From: Wolfiporia cocos
Lineage: Eukaryota > Basidiomycota > Agaricomycetes > Polyporales > Phaeolaceae
Direction: 5' to 3'
Length of the DNA: 64,000 bases
Assembly (NCBI GenBank): GCA_029448655.1
Contig: JACCLO010000011.1
Span: 1,612,001-1,676,000 of the forward strand
The notes beneath the pieces are model-generated. The model ran no database searches. It had not been told where the DNA came from and saw only the letters and a program-made list of their open reading frames with translations. Positions 35,553 to 47,329 of the stretch are shown in pieces (position 1 is the first letter of the stretch; every line of letters begins with the position of its first letter). The translations under genes and the position numbers were made by a program.

Positions 35553-35933
35553 TATCACAGTACCCCAGTACTGTGATACCTGCCTTGCTGTGTTGCCTCT
35601 GGGTCTACATGCAGGCCCTAGCACCATTTCAGCAGACAATAGAGGGAGTGCAGCCAGCACACAATATGGAGTACCAGGGACTGGCCCTGAGGATGAGAAT
35701 AGTACATCTGAGGGGTAAGCCTCAGACGTTGCGCTACTATGTACATGCTGCACCACAAGCTAAGTGCCTGCCCTCAAGGGGTCAGTGCACATGTAACTAC
35801 TGTGACTACAGTGACACTGCATGTAACTACATGTGACCATGGATGGCGCTAATGCCCCTACTTATCTACGACAAGTCCAATCTACCGGTCATGTTACCTA
35901 CACTGAGGGCATGCCACAGCTCACACTGTGACA
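35553..35933 (+). mobile_element. Solo LTR, family 1 (381 bp)
   Basis: The first bases have become TATCACAG; the 3' end is CTGTGACA. The exact duplication TTGGG lies at 35548-35552 and 35934-35938. The terminal hairpin is a perfect 11-bp stem (35553-35563 with 35568-35578). The internal hairpin at 35707-35726 is TCTGAGG, loop GGTAAG, CCTCAGA. The pre-insertion sequence survives in an inverted paralogue near 37277-37288. Confidence 0.88.
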
Positions 35934-36202
35934 TTGGGCTCACTCCACCACCTTTCCTTTTTAGGTCATTCCCCGCTATGGTGACAAGATTGCACCTGAC
36001 GTGTGTGCACTTTCAACAAGGACCACATGCAGTGCTGGTTCCCCATGGGTGGCAGTGGTGGCAGCAGAGATGGCTGCAATGAGTGGGTGGCCCAGGGCAA
36101 GTGGGGCCATGAGGACTGGGGTGTCATGCTTGTGGGGATGGGCATGGTGTGCTTCAAGGCAACTGCAATGGTGGAGCTTGGGAACGAGGTTGGTGGTGTG
36201 AG

Positions 36203-36746
36203 TGTTACGGGTTGAATACCCGTTTGTATATTCGAGTCACGAATATAGATCGTTCTTCTGCATGTAGTCCTGCGGACAAGTGCAAGGCGAATATATCTGT
36301 GAAATGCCTTCGGGTCCTAAGTCAAAGATCTTAGGGGTCATTCAATATCCAATACACATTAGAGGATATAATCTGTTGGATCTGTAAGTCTAATGAAATG
36401 TAAGACTTGCCTAAGTCTGAGAAGTCGTTGTGCACTTCGAGGACTTAGTCGTTCGAGAGCTCAGGAAATACTGAGCGTAGTTTCCTACGTTTGAGAACGA
36501 GTATAAGACTTCTTGTTTGTACAACAAGGTCGAGCTGGAGAGCCTCGACAATAAGTACATGAGTTTATATACTACATAGGGTTTTAGGGTCAAGTTCGTC
36601 CCAGATGTCACCGATTCTATCTACACTATAGTATGAAACATTTGATAGGTATGTAGTGATATATCCGAGACGATAGATAGGAATGATAGATAGGAATGAT
36701 GATGGCGGTTGAACACCATCTATCCGCTAGTGAGCGATGAACCCCA
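36203..36746 (+). mobile_element. Solo LTR, family 2 (544 bp)
   Basis: Starts TGTTACGGGTTGAATACCCG, with a 5' palindrome (CGGGT..ACCCG) that differs in sequence from the copy at 33026 but keeps pairing, and ends GAACCCCA. The 5-bp duplication GTGAG lies at 36198-36202 and 36747-36751. The length matches the other copy to one base. Confidence 0.8.
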
Positions 36747-36751
36747 GTGAG

Positions 36752-38440
36752 AATCCAACATATTTAAATGTATCCAGATGCATCGGATACATTTGGATAT
36801 AATGTGAACCATAGACTACATTAGGATACATTGTAGATGCTCACACAATGTATCTCATCTACACTAGATGTATCCAAATGTATGTTGGATAAGTTTCGAA
36901 ACATCAAATATATCTGAGTATATCTTCAAGGTTGCATAAGAAGGTCCAGAGATATACTTCAATGTAGCTCAGTATAGCTCACTACATCAGGATATGTATT
37001 CATATGTAGCCTAATGTACACAAAAGTATCGACATATACTACCCGAATGCACCCCAGAAATATACCAATTCCACCCATGCCTGCTCCCTGCCCCCAATCC
37101 CTGCTACAGAAAACTGTCAGTTTTCGCATGTTCACAGAATTGTATTGCATCTGCACTATATGAATGAGTATATTTCGAAGTTATGAGAATATGTACTGTT
37201 GGAGGTGCAGGTGCGGCGCATGGGTGCAATCTCGTCACCACGGCAGGGAATGACCTAAAAGGAAAGGTGGCGGAGTGAGCCCAGACTGGAAGGTGGTGCA
37301 ATATGCACCTGATTACGGAAAAGGGGTGCGCAGGGTATATAGTCAAGGAACAAAAATGTACATACCTTACGCGTTCGCTGAGATCCCATTACATTCAAAC
37401 TAGAGGAATGCCGGGCAGTATTAATAGCTGAAATAGGCACTGCCTGAACTTCAACACGTACCAGTCTGTTCACCATGGCAGTTACAAATCACAATGGGAA
37501 CAGTCATGTACTGACTGAATGTAGGTAGACAAGACAAAATTAAATATTTAAAAATAACGACTCAAGTACTCATGGGTGGACATCTACTCACATGTGGTGG
37601 TTTGGCTCCTCTCAAAGCCGGAGGGGATGGTGTTGCCCTGCCAAGACCCAGAGACTAACTATATATGAGAAAAACACAGGGAGAAAACAAGATTGCACCA
37701 CGCTGCAAGCCTGCTTATGTGTAGCGAGAAAAATAAAGTTCAAGGGGCGACAGAGTAGGTGAAGGAACCTAAAACGAAGCTATTAATGGAAGACAACGTA
37801 GTGACACTAGGTAAGAGTAAAAGTAAGAGCATTGCCATAAAGGGATGTGGCTACAACGCCACAATGCCATAGGAAGACAAGGGTTCGGACGGGAACCGTG
37901 TTATTGGTGTAGACACATTCGCTGTATTCTTACATGAGAAATGAAAACTCAACATGTATGCAATGGCTCTGTTGCCCGAGTGAGCTCGAAACTTGGCATG
38001 GCCACAGTAGTAACCTTTGTGCAGATCTCTCTTCAGGAACTGTTGATTGGAGCCACAAAAATATACCTTGTTATCAATTTTATATACGGAGGCTCAAAGC
38101 ATTGTGAGTTGTGATTATTTCGGTAGGGGTATGGAGAGATGCGTATACAGTAGTGCAGCGGTATGAAAGTGTAACGACATAAGCGTGTGGATCCAAAGCA
38201 ATCTATGTGGGGATCCTTCATATGTAACTACCTTATATGTACGCAACGTTAACGCGTTATGCAGAGGCCTTATGGTAAGATCTGTTGCTCATTGGCACAT
38301 GTCAATCTGCTCACCAGGTCACATGAGCTGCTGGATACATTTCGATTGCGCTGTATACATTTTGATATATTGAACTTTTGTGGATACATTTAGTTATATG
38401 AGGATTCATTTGGATATTTTTTAATACATCAGATTTTCAC
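36752..38440. mobile_element. AT-rich element with GGATACATTTGGATA-type subterminal repeats
   Basis: ATGTATCC/GGATACAT motifs cluster at 36760-37030 and again at 38325-38430, flanking a different interior. This resembles the subterminal repeats of hAT-like elements. I could not define exact termini or a duplication. The interior contains an inverted copy of another segment (37222-37418). No transposase is recognised. Confidence 0.45.
37222..37418 (-). repeat. Inverted copy of 35414-35552 plus 35939-36000
   Basis: This segment matches, on the opposite strand, the DNA on both sides of the solo LTR at 35553-35933, without the LTR. It is thus an empty site for that insertion. Shared landmarks include CATTCCTCTAGTTTGA and TACATTTTTGTTCCTTGACT. 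Divergence is noticeable, so the duplication is older than the LTR insertion. Confidence 0.85.
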
Positions 38441-39479
38441 TGGGGATGAACATGAAACGAGGGCAGAGTTGGATCTGCCAGAATAAAGATGTGCCCTATA
38501 TGCTAATACAACTGGGGATGCACCCAGTAGAGTCACGAGTAGCCAGGGGGTTGGTTGCGCAACAAGTCCCTGTATCGTATTTGCCCAATGGTGAGTTCTG
38601 CCAGCGTTCGAAAAATCGAAATAACCATAACAGTGAGCAGTACTGGCTCCCTGACATGTGCTGGTGCCACCCTGCTTCCATTCCCAAGTTTTTGCTCTTT
38701 CTGTGCCATTTGTAGTACTCATTATGTAAGCGCACGCAATAAATAAATTCTGACATACCTCGAGTACCCTGGATATATTATCAGTCTGGGCAGTTTATCC
38801 CAATATAATGTCTGAGTGAATACTGTCCACCCCATGGTAGATCAGCAGGCCTGGAAACTGGTGGCTCTTTCACCAGATGCCTTTGTGAGTTTCCCAGTAT
38901 TCACCAGATGCCACCCATGACTTTGCAACAGTTTACCGGATGCCTCGGTATTTTCCCAGATGTCAAAATACAAAACATATTTTATCGGCCTAAATCAGTC
39001 TGATAATGTATACCAGTCTGATGTCACTTTATCTATGGTTATATACTATCTCACCTTTTGCTGATGCCATTTATTTTTTATCTTAATTTTTTTCGAGCTT
39101 AAATGTCTATAATCCCCTGCGCAACACACCAAAAAGACGGAATTCTCTTGTGCTGTATCTCAACTCTCCGGACAAGAGGACAGAGCAAGTCACTCTGTGT
39201 GTGCTAATCGTATGGGATGGAGGGCCCACCTGCTCGGTGGTTTCTTGCTGCCTGTGTGTGCTCTCTGTTCTAAGTGCACTTATCAAAATCGAACTGAGCA
39301 AGCCGAAATTGCACTGGAGTCGCCAAATTTGCACCGGATGCGCCGAACCTCAAATCAATCCCAAATCGCAATCTCAATGTAAGTGTGCCGAATTGTTCCC
39401 AATGAAGCAACAATACCAAGCTGTCAACTTCAAGCCAAATCACAGGACCCAAATAATTTTGTCCGCTGGTGCCCCTCAT
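38441..39479. other. No recognisable gene; degenerate repeat DNA
   Basis: ACCAGATGCC-type motifs recur loosely at 38868-38960, and short overlapping frames exist on both strands. Nothing matches a family I know. Confidence 0.4.
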
Positions 39480-41100
39480 ATTTGAACCCAGGCTCCTAGA
39501 ACCAGCTGCTCTATGCATTCCATGTTCCTGTTGTGGCTAAGTCAGGTGATGTTCCCAATATGGGAATGACTTAGCTGAACAACGAGGAAGTGAATGCTAT
39601 AGAGCAGCTGGCCAAATATGTTGGCGCTCGATTAGCTGAGTTGACAAATCAACTAAGTTCCCATTTTCGCTTGGGCAGGCACACAGGAAATTACTGCTAT
39701 TGGAATGCATAACAGCTGAGTCAGAGCATCACATCGGCTCGCCTGTGCCTAATTTGGAATCGGAATCACTGACAGCTGGTGCAGCGCAGCAGCATAGACT
39801 TATCAAGTTCCACAATATCAAACTGGTTGACCTGCTTGCTTTGTGCTGATGGTTTTGTTGACCATAATATTGACCTCTCTCATGTGTTCTATATGTGCAA
39901 TCCTCAGTGTCAATTGTATTATAGCTGCTTAACGGCCGGAGTCATTGTGCAAAATGTCTAGAATGTTTTAAAGTGTTAAGTGAACCTCATCCATCAACAG
40001 GTGATTTGGAGTTGCGCCGTATCATAGCCTCACTAGGATGAAGTCTTCGATGCTACTTGGTGTTGACGAAGTATTGTTGCAAAATCTAGAATGTCGGTGA
40101 ATGTAAATGACTCTGGTGACATTGCAGTGTAGTACAGTAACATATAGCCACCTATTTCTAGCCACATTACAAGCTGCAGCCTTATTGCCACAGCACAGCA
40201 CAGTATGTACTACACTGTGCTTGGAGCACAAAAATGTAGTAGCACCTGTAGTTCTGGATGAGGCAGCGGGTGAGCCGATGTGATGCTCTGACTCAGCCGT
40301 TATGCATTCCAATAGCAGTAATTTCCTGCATGCCTGCCTGAGTGAAAATGGGAACTTAGCTGATTTGTCAGCTCGGCTAATCGAGCGCCAACATATTTGG
40401 CCAGCCTAGGCTGGGGTGACTGGTGAAGGGTCCAGAGGGAAGTCCCCCGTGGGAACGCTGAGTTTGAACATGCCGGCGGCATCCCCTCGACACGCTTGCG
40501 TGACTGGCGCGTCCTCGCCACGGAGATCGCGTCGTCTCGGCTTTGTACCCGGGACGTATGCATGCGGTGACCACTGCCGTGGGATTCTGTATCTCGGCAT
40601 TTACAGGGTCATCTGAGGGCAAGGATTCTCTAGAGCTGACTGAAGGACTTTGAAGCATATTCCAAGTAGCTTCACCAGTGCTAATGTCGTTTTAATTGAG
40701 TATTGGTAGGTGCATACATGGCATATCTAGGCACGAAAATGCTGCGAGACAGGGCAGCGCAGGACGCGACGCGCGTCCCAAGAAATCACGTGTGCGCGTC
40801 AGGAGCACCGAGCGCCGGCAGGTTCAAGGTCCGCATTCCCACGGGGGACTTCTCTCTGGCGCCCTCGTTCATAGGCTCAGCCTGAGTATAGGAACGACTG
40901 TCTTTCTTCTATGCTCAGGCTGATTTATGAGCCTATGGCCAGCCGCTCTATGGCGTTCACTTCCTCGTTATTCGGCTAAGTCATTCCCATATTGGGAACA
41001 TCACCTGACTTAGCCACAACAGGAACGTGGAATGCATAGAGCGGCTGGTTCTAGGAACCATGTTTCTCGATACCGCAAGCCTGGGATTCGCCCAAAATGG
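39480..41100. mobile_element. Large foldback element with nested insertion
   Basis: The left arm about 39490-39770 pairs with two right-arm blocks, 40268-40404 and 40943-41060. Landmarks in inverted order include CTGACTTAGCC-AC-AACAGGAAC, CCAATATGGGAATGACTTAG and GTAATTTCCTG. The right arm is interrupted by a separate 530-bp element. The outer ends (GAATGCATAGAGC-GGCTGGTTCTAG) weakly resemble tRNA promoter boxes. No coding capacity is seen. The exact termini and duplication were not found. Confidence 0.75.
40405..40934. mobile_element. GC-rich MITE nested in the foldback arm
   Basis: It interrupts the foldback arm between 40404 and 40943. The flanks TTGGCCAG (40397-40404) and ATGGCCAG (40935-40942) form an imperfect 8-bp duplication. 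Internal inverted blocks pair (AGTCCCCCGTGGGAA on the left with its complement near 40838). A short hairpin of AGCCTGAG/CTCAGGCT lies near the right end. It is non-coding and much richer in GC than its surroundings. Confidence 0.75.
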
Positions 41101-41621
41101 CTACTGCTTCTCCTTTCTTGCTTGATCGCCACACATTATCCAGCTCTTTCTCTGTTCATTCGCTGATCATTCTCTACCATCCACTGGGATGAATAGTTTG
41201 AAGATTTCCGTGCACAGGGCTCATTCAATTCATGACGCTGTACGCGTTCAGCGAGCATGTGGTATCGACATATATGTCCTGGTATGCTGCTTGTGAGTCA
41301 TCGAATGACGAGATTAGAGCCGTTCTCCTGGGCTCGCCGCGGTCCATTTACATGCTTCTTAGACTTAGTCATGCGGCATAAATTACACATACTAGCGGCG
41401 CGAAGCAGACTTTGGAGCCGATACGCACAGCATGTATCTGGGAAGTCATCCATTATGGCGATAATTTTCCGCAAAGTCGTGTTACTGCGGCAAGCAGTGA
41501 TAGCCAAGAGATGCAGGTCACCGCTCAATGTTCGGTGGGCTTCTGAGTTAAAACTCCCATGGCAAGCTCCGCCTCATGCTGTAGCTTTGTAACCCGGGCC
41601 CCTTTGCATCAACTCGACAAA
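41101..41621. promoter_or_regulatory. Upstream region of DUF6533 copy 2
   Basis: The stretch near 41525-41565 (TTCGGTGGGCTTCTGAGTTAAAA) has counterparts before copies 3 and 4 (GGTGGACCACTCCGATAAAA near 45355 and GGTGGGCCTCTGCATTAAAA near 48217). It is therefore a conserved TATA-like promoter of the family, about 60-80 bp before the start codon. Confidence 0.6.
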
Positions 41622-43239
41622 ATGTCCTCTACACCAAGTGCCACTGGGTCAGTATCACGCTATAGTGTCTCGTGCTGCGATAGGAATTAGTAAATTGTTT
41701 GCATCTCAGATTCGCTGTGAATGCCGCCTCTCTCGTTTCGTCTGGTCAGCCCTTTAGATAACCAATACCGCGCTGCACCGAAGCTGATGTTCGCGATCTA
41801 TGTAGTTCTGATATTATATGACCACCTTCTCACAACCTCACGAGAAGTGGACTACGTCTGGCCATCCAAGATGACCGCGTCCACGGCAGTCTTCTATGGT
41901 AGCCGATATTCAGCATTGGCCTACAGTGTTTTCGGCATCCTAGAGATTTTGTTTTGGAATGACTATGCTGTGGGTGAATTTATTGTTGGTAGATTCCGCG
42001 ACAGTTAACACGATATTTGAAGAGGTCTGCCACAGAGATCTGTCAACCGATTACATCTGACCATTAGACTTAGCTGCGTCGCGATCAATTTAATACCCCA
42101 GATCCTCATGATGTTCATTCTTCTCATGTGGAGTAGTAAGTACTACTTATTTGTCTCCGTTATCGTGACTTCATCAGACCCTCATAGTGTTCTCCACCCT
42201 GCGTGCTTATGCCATCAGCGGCCACAACTTGTATGCTACCTTATGTGTTGGACTTTTGGCCCTCGTCTCATTCTCTTGCATTATGGTGCGGAGGTTCTTT
42301 TGACTTCAAAATACCTCACGCACTGAATTGTCTACAGTTCATTGTAGCGAATTTTAGATTCAACAGGGTGCTATCGTCGGTTGGCGGCTGCTCCTCGTAC
42401 TTCTCCTTTGCACTGAATTTGGAAAACAAGTGAGATTACGCTCCAGTCCCATCAATTTCAAAAGTGCTTATAAAATACTTTACAGAGGTGAACGAGGCTG
42501 CATAATCTTTGCTTCAATTACATGCCTTACATATATTAACAGTATCGACGGCGGCGCGCGTCTCCCTGATCGCATCCGAGACGACAGTTCTGGTTATCTT
42601 GGTGGTCTGTGTACCCAGAACAGACAATATTCTGAAACGATCGCTTGCCGCCAGAATGAGGAGAAATGGTGAGCAATATGCTTAGGGCCTGTACAATTAG
42701 CATCTCGCTGATTGTTCGTGCGTTAGGCTTACTCTATTTTGCGTGAGTCGAGCGCTTTATGGAGGGTGTTTTCCGTCTCATCCGTCCGGACATAAAGCAT
42801 AATGGTCGTGTTGAACATTCTAGACGCTATCATGTTCGTCAAGGGGGTTCGTGATGACAACTCTGCTTCGTTGAACATCTCTCTCTGACTCAACAGTGCA
42901 GGTATTCTATGACGTGTTTCCTAGCTTCATCTCTCCGTGAGTAGACCGGCACTATGTATGTTCGTTCCTCGCATGCTATTCCCACAGGTTGTCCTCGATT
43001 ATTATATCTCGGTTTTTCCTCGATCTGCGAGAGCAGCCCACTGACGAGGTAAGCATTCCAAAAACATCGCGTGCAATGTAACTCACGGTTTCAGTCACAA
43101 ATGCCAACGTTGCAATTCGCGCACACTGTACAAGTACCAAGTCCATCGACAGAAACGGGCTCGTGTACAATAGGTATAGCACTTGTGCTCTGCCACCTTC
43201 ATTTTTTGACGATAACCGAATGCAGGAGAAGATCCGTAG
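41622..43239 (+). CDS. DUF6533 integral membrane protein, copy 2 (intact, 292 aa)
   Basis: Fifteen exons join with no internal stop: 41622-41647, 41710-41744, 41806-41969, 42005-42024, 42074-42135, 42188-42285, 42338-42429, 42486-42487, 42543-42668, 42727-42742, 42798-42846, 42902-42936, 42988-43048, 43095-43173 and 43226-43239. The protein is MSSTPSATG, then VLILYDHLLTTSREVDYVW (the DUF6533 core), then several hydrophobic segments (CVAINLIPQILMMFILLMW, NLYATLCVGLLALVSFSCI, VLVILVVCV, IMVVLNILDAIMFV) and IISRFFLDLREQPTDE. I expect multiple transmembrane helices and a cytoplasmic tail. Exon 8 is two nucleotides (AG); without it the downstream frame fails. The last exon is shorter than in copy 3. 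Biochemical function of the family is unknown. Confidence 0.85.
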
Positions 43240-43479
43240 GATGTTCATGAGCTCACTCTCGGGTGCTAGGGCGCCACCACATACCCACTCATGGCTACTC
43301 AGATGTCGTTGTTGCCTTTGCAAGTGACGCACGCCTACCGATGATAATGTGATGTCACATGTGCGCGCCCGAAATATCATCTCACGAGCGCGCTAGTACT
43401 CACTCAGCATCATTTCATGTCGTTTGCAATAAGTGAATGGGTGCTTGCTAGTTGTTTGGTAGCATGTAGTAACAGTTCA

Positions 43480-44010
43480 ATGCCTAGACATCATCTGCGT
43501 TGTCATACACGTCGTACAAAGTGTTGATCACTGTGAACCTTTGTACTGAGCATTTCAGGTGCCGTCTTATTCGTGAAAAATGTTCGTGACCACAAATACA
43601 ATGTTGAAGATCTCCATGTGACTCAACAACGTAGATATTCTATGACTTGTTTCCTAACTTTGTATGTCTGTGAGTAGGCTGTAATCAAACCTGTTCTCTA
43701 TTCGAATGGTATTTCACAGCTTGTTCTCGATCATTATATCTCGGTTCTTCCTCGATCTGAGAGAGCATGTGGACGAGCCTATTGACGAGATAAGTGCTCC
43801 TAGGGTATCGCTCGTGAAACAGTTCATCGTTTTAGTTGCAAATGCAAGCGTTACAATTCGTATATGCTGTGCAAGACCCGAGCTCATCATCCGAGCCTAG
43901 GCTACGTGCAATAGGTAGGACATCTGTGCTTCAACGTATTCTCTCATTATAATCACTGAATACAGTAAAAGAATTGCAAAATACCGACGAGCCTGCCCTT
44001 GAAGCTTAAA
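43480..44010 (+). pseudogene. Fragment pair: trehalase 3' flank, then DUF6533 3' exons
   Basis: 43490-43550 repeats the DNA downstream of the trehalase stop (ACGTCGTACAAAGTGTTGA). From about 43555 come exon-like pieces equal to the last DUF6533 exons: TATTCTATGACTTGTTTCC, TCATTATATCTCGGTTCTTC and a GAATTGCAAAATACC tail. The first ten or so exons are missing, and splice sites have decayed (ATAAGT in place of GTAAGT near 43791). It is a truncated unit of the tandem array. Confidence 0.75.
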
Positions 44011-44189
44011 GCTTGTATGCTTCTCCCTCTTGACAATTATGCACGCCTACTGAGGCTCTGAAGATGGCGATATACGGATTCCTATCCCGGGGGCGTGCTC
44101 ACTCTTCATCATGTTTACGTCGCTAGCTTGTACTATACGGATATACCATACACTAATAGTCCTGTCACACCAATCCGAGAAAAACTGTG

Positions 44190-44420
44190 ACATCATCTAC
44201 GTCGTACAAAGTCTTGACCATCGTAAGTCATCGCAGCCACGCTTATACGAGCAGCATGTGGAGGACAGCAACAACGACAGTCGCGATCACCACCATCCGT
44301 CCCGGAAGCGGAAGAGGGACTGCGATGTTTGCAGCGCTTTTGGCAGTCGATGTGCCATTCGTAGTGGCGAGCAGGAATAGGGAGGCGGGTGCGACGAGGA
44401 CGTCACCATAGTTGATATTC
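44190..44420 (-). pseudogene. Trehalase 3'-end fragment (shortest)
   Basis: On the minus strand it reads NYGDVLVAPASLFLLATTNG, then STAKSAANIAVPLPLPG and the hydrophobic tail VVVAVLHMLLV. This equals the final exon of the trehalase at 55598-55873 from the NYGD motif to the stop. Upstream coding sequence is absent. It is a by-product of segmental duplication. Confidence 0.9.
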
Positions 44421-45444
44421 ACCTGCAAGACGTGCATCCTGATCCGAATATACAGGTGCTTCACAATGTGTTTCATAACTTTATCTCATTGATAGTGCCT
44501 ATAGCTTTGTTCCCATCCAATCTTGATGAAGACTTGCATGCACCACCGTTGATTATGATATCCCACATGGTCATGTCTGCGATGGTGTGATGAGTTTGAT
44601 CAGTCCTTCCGGGAGGCGAGCCACTGCATCGCCTGTCACAGCGAGCTGCGGACAGTCAAGACCACGTGCCACGATATGTTGGGACCGCACTCATGCCAGC
44701 AGAATTAGCATTGTGCCCTTTTGGCGCAATAATCACTGCATATCGCCCTATCAATCAAATATTGATCGTGGTATGCCAAGAGAACAAACCTCAGTGGTAG
44801 CGGATGTGGGCCAGATGAAATTACGATTTCCCATTGATATCTGTCGGCAACATTTCACCTTGAGTCAGCGGCTTGACCAACACCATCATAGGGCTGAGAC
44901 TTGAAGTTTGAGTAGGGCCCCGTCGATCCATGACTCTGTAGCCACACTTTTAGCAAACGTGTTGCATCAACAGTGACGTTCTTATAGTGTTGTAGGTGTA
45001 GATACAGAAGCTCACTGGCTTTCTCTCGCCATCTTGTTAGGTGGAAAGTTGATTACACCAAAATTGGAGTACAACAACAGTCTCACTGGTTCATATGTCT
45101 CATCTGTATGCTACTGCATATCTCTTGTGCGTAATGGCTATGGGGTGACCTGGTCCTGGACTAATAGTCAATGTTTGGTTTAGACTGAGTCAAGAGCATA
45201 CTAGTTGATGATTTGCGGTCTGTGATCTGATGTGTATGGAAACTGCGTGGTACTGGAAAAGGTTAGAGCCCTGAGCTACGAGTGAAGCTATGTCGACTCC
45301 GCACACCTCTTGTTATTTGGCGAATAACCAAAAACAAAGTCAATGCTCGATGCTCGGTGGACCACTCCGATAAAAGCCTCGGTACGAGCTATTTCTTCTT
45401 AGCGTATATCTGCAACCCAATCCAGGCTTTTGCACGCACTCATA
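44421..45444. other. Spacer before DUF6533 copy 3
   Basis: No gene recognised. The plus-strand frame 44587-44904 has no motif. The last 100 bp contain the family promoter element (GGTGGACCACTCCGATAAAA). Confidence 0.45.
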
Positions 45445-47097
45445 ATGTCATCCAGCTCAGGATATATTCCAACTTCCACAGGGTTAGTGTCATGTCGCAC
45501 TATCGTATCCTGCGGAGAATTGGTGAAACATCTGTATCTCAGACTCGTCGTCAATGCTACCATGCTCGTCTCGTCCGGTAGGTCATACAGTTGGCATTAC
45601 TGCACTAGATCAAAGCTGATCACTGTGCTCAGTTTTAATATTATACGACCATCTCCTCACATTTTCCAGAGAAGTGGACTATGTTTGGCAATGCAAGATG
45701 ACCGCATCCCTCGCGATGTTCTATTGCAACCGCTACTCAGCATTAACTTATAGTGTTTTCGGGGTCCTGGGGATTTTATTTTGGAGTGACTATACTGTGG
45801 GTCTATTTTTGTCGTAGATCTCACAACAGCTGACACGGAACTTCAAGAGGTCTGCCTTGACTATTTCTCAACTGATCTGACCCCTTACAATACAACTCAG
45901 CTGCGTCGTAATCAGTGTAGCCCCTCAGATTCTCATGATGATCAATCAACTCATGTGGATACGTAAATATTGCTTAGCTTTCTCTCATCACTGAGCTCAC
46001 CAAACTTACGTAGTGTTCTCAACCCTGCGTGCTTATATTATTAGCTCTCACAATTTGTACGCAACAATACTCGTTGGACTGCTGGCCCTCGTTGCATTTT
46101 CCTGTAATATGGTGCGGGGTCGTTTAGAGTGTCAGATATACCATTTACTGGATTGCCCATAGTTCGTTATAGTCAATTACAGATTCAGCAGGATACCGTC
46201 GGTGACCGGCAGCTGTTCTACATACTTCTCTATAACGCAAAATTTGAATAACAAGTGAAGTCATCTTCAATCACGTAACCGACCGACCACTCACTTGATA
46301 CTTCCCAGAGGTGACCGAGGCAATCTATCCCTGCTCCTTTACATTTATTAAACAGATCAATAGTGGTGACGGCAGAGTGTATCTGCTTGATTGCATCCGA
46401 GATGATAGTCCTCATCATATTGGTGGTCTATACTCCTAACACAGGCAGTATTTTGAAAGGTTCACTGGCAGCTAGAATAAGAAGAAGTGGTAAGCGATAT
46501 GGTCAAGCTTTGTGCCATCAACATTGACCGCGCTTGCATTAGGTTTCCTCTATTTCGCGTGAGTCGAACGCTTTGTGGAGAGTGCCCTCGATCTCAGCCG
46601 CCCGAACACATAGCATAATGGTTATACTAAACATGTTAGATGCCATCCTATTTGTTAAGGGTGTTCGTGTATAATCCTGATGTGAAAATATCTCCTTCTG
46701 ACTCAATGGCGTAGGTATTTTATGACGTATTTCCTAACTTTATATCCCCGTGAGTAGGCGTGAAGCAAAGATATTCGCTATTCAAATATTATTTCACAGA
46801 TTGTCCTCGATCATTATATCTCGGTTCTTCCTCGATCTGCGAGAACATGTGGACCAGCCTACCGACGAGGTAGGTATCCCAAGGGTATCGCTTGTCACAC
46901 AGCTTATTGTCATTCAGTCACGAATGACAACGTTGCAATTCGCACATACCGTGCAAGAACCAAATTTATCAACCGAGCCTAGGTTACATGCAACGGGTAC
47001 GGACATTTCTGCTTGTCATCTTCTCTCACAATAGCTGCTCAATACAGGAGAAGAATTGCAAAGGATCGACGAACTCGCCCCCGAAGCTTTAGCTTGA
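45445..47097 (+). CDS. DUF6533 integral membrane protein, copy 3 (intact, 311 aa)
   Basis: Fifteen exons join in frame: 45445-45482, 45543-45577, 45633-45796, 45830-45849, 45901-45962, 46014-46111, 46163-46254, 46309-46310, 46364-46489, 46543-46558, 46614-46662, 46715-46749, 46800-46869, 46918-46996 and 47048-47097. The protein opens MSSSSGYIPTSTG, has the DUF6533 core VLILYDHLLTFSREVDYVW, hydrophobic segments similar to copy 2, and ends EELQRIDELAPEALA. Exon 8 is again the two bases AG, and exon 4 is 20 nt. The tail after the LDLREHVDQPTDE segment is longer than in copy 2. The family is of unknown function; a membrane receptor-like role is sometimes suspected, but nothing here shows it. Confidence 0.87.
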
Positions 47098-47329
47098 ACA
47101 TCGAATGCTAATTAGACTCCGCCACGTCCCTGTGTGACGGTTTTTCAATGATTACAGTGTTGTTGGCGCTCCTAAGAGTAATGTACGACGGCGGCATACT
47201 AATCTCTTCCCTTGGCGCGTACCCGTTCTTCTCTTCATCATTGCTTACGCTGCAAGCTTGTAATAACCATATATACCGTACACTAATCGTCCTATAACAC
47301 CAGTCCAAGAAGATCCGAGAATCATCTAC

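Noticed and set aside
33026..36746. The two family 2 LTRs as ends of one retrotransposon
   Set aside because: They have different 5-bp duplications (GTATG and GTGAG), each matched on its own two sides, and diverged sequences, so they are independent solo LTRs.
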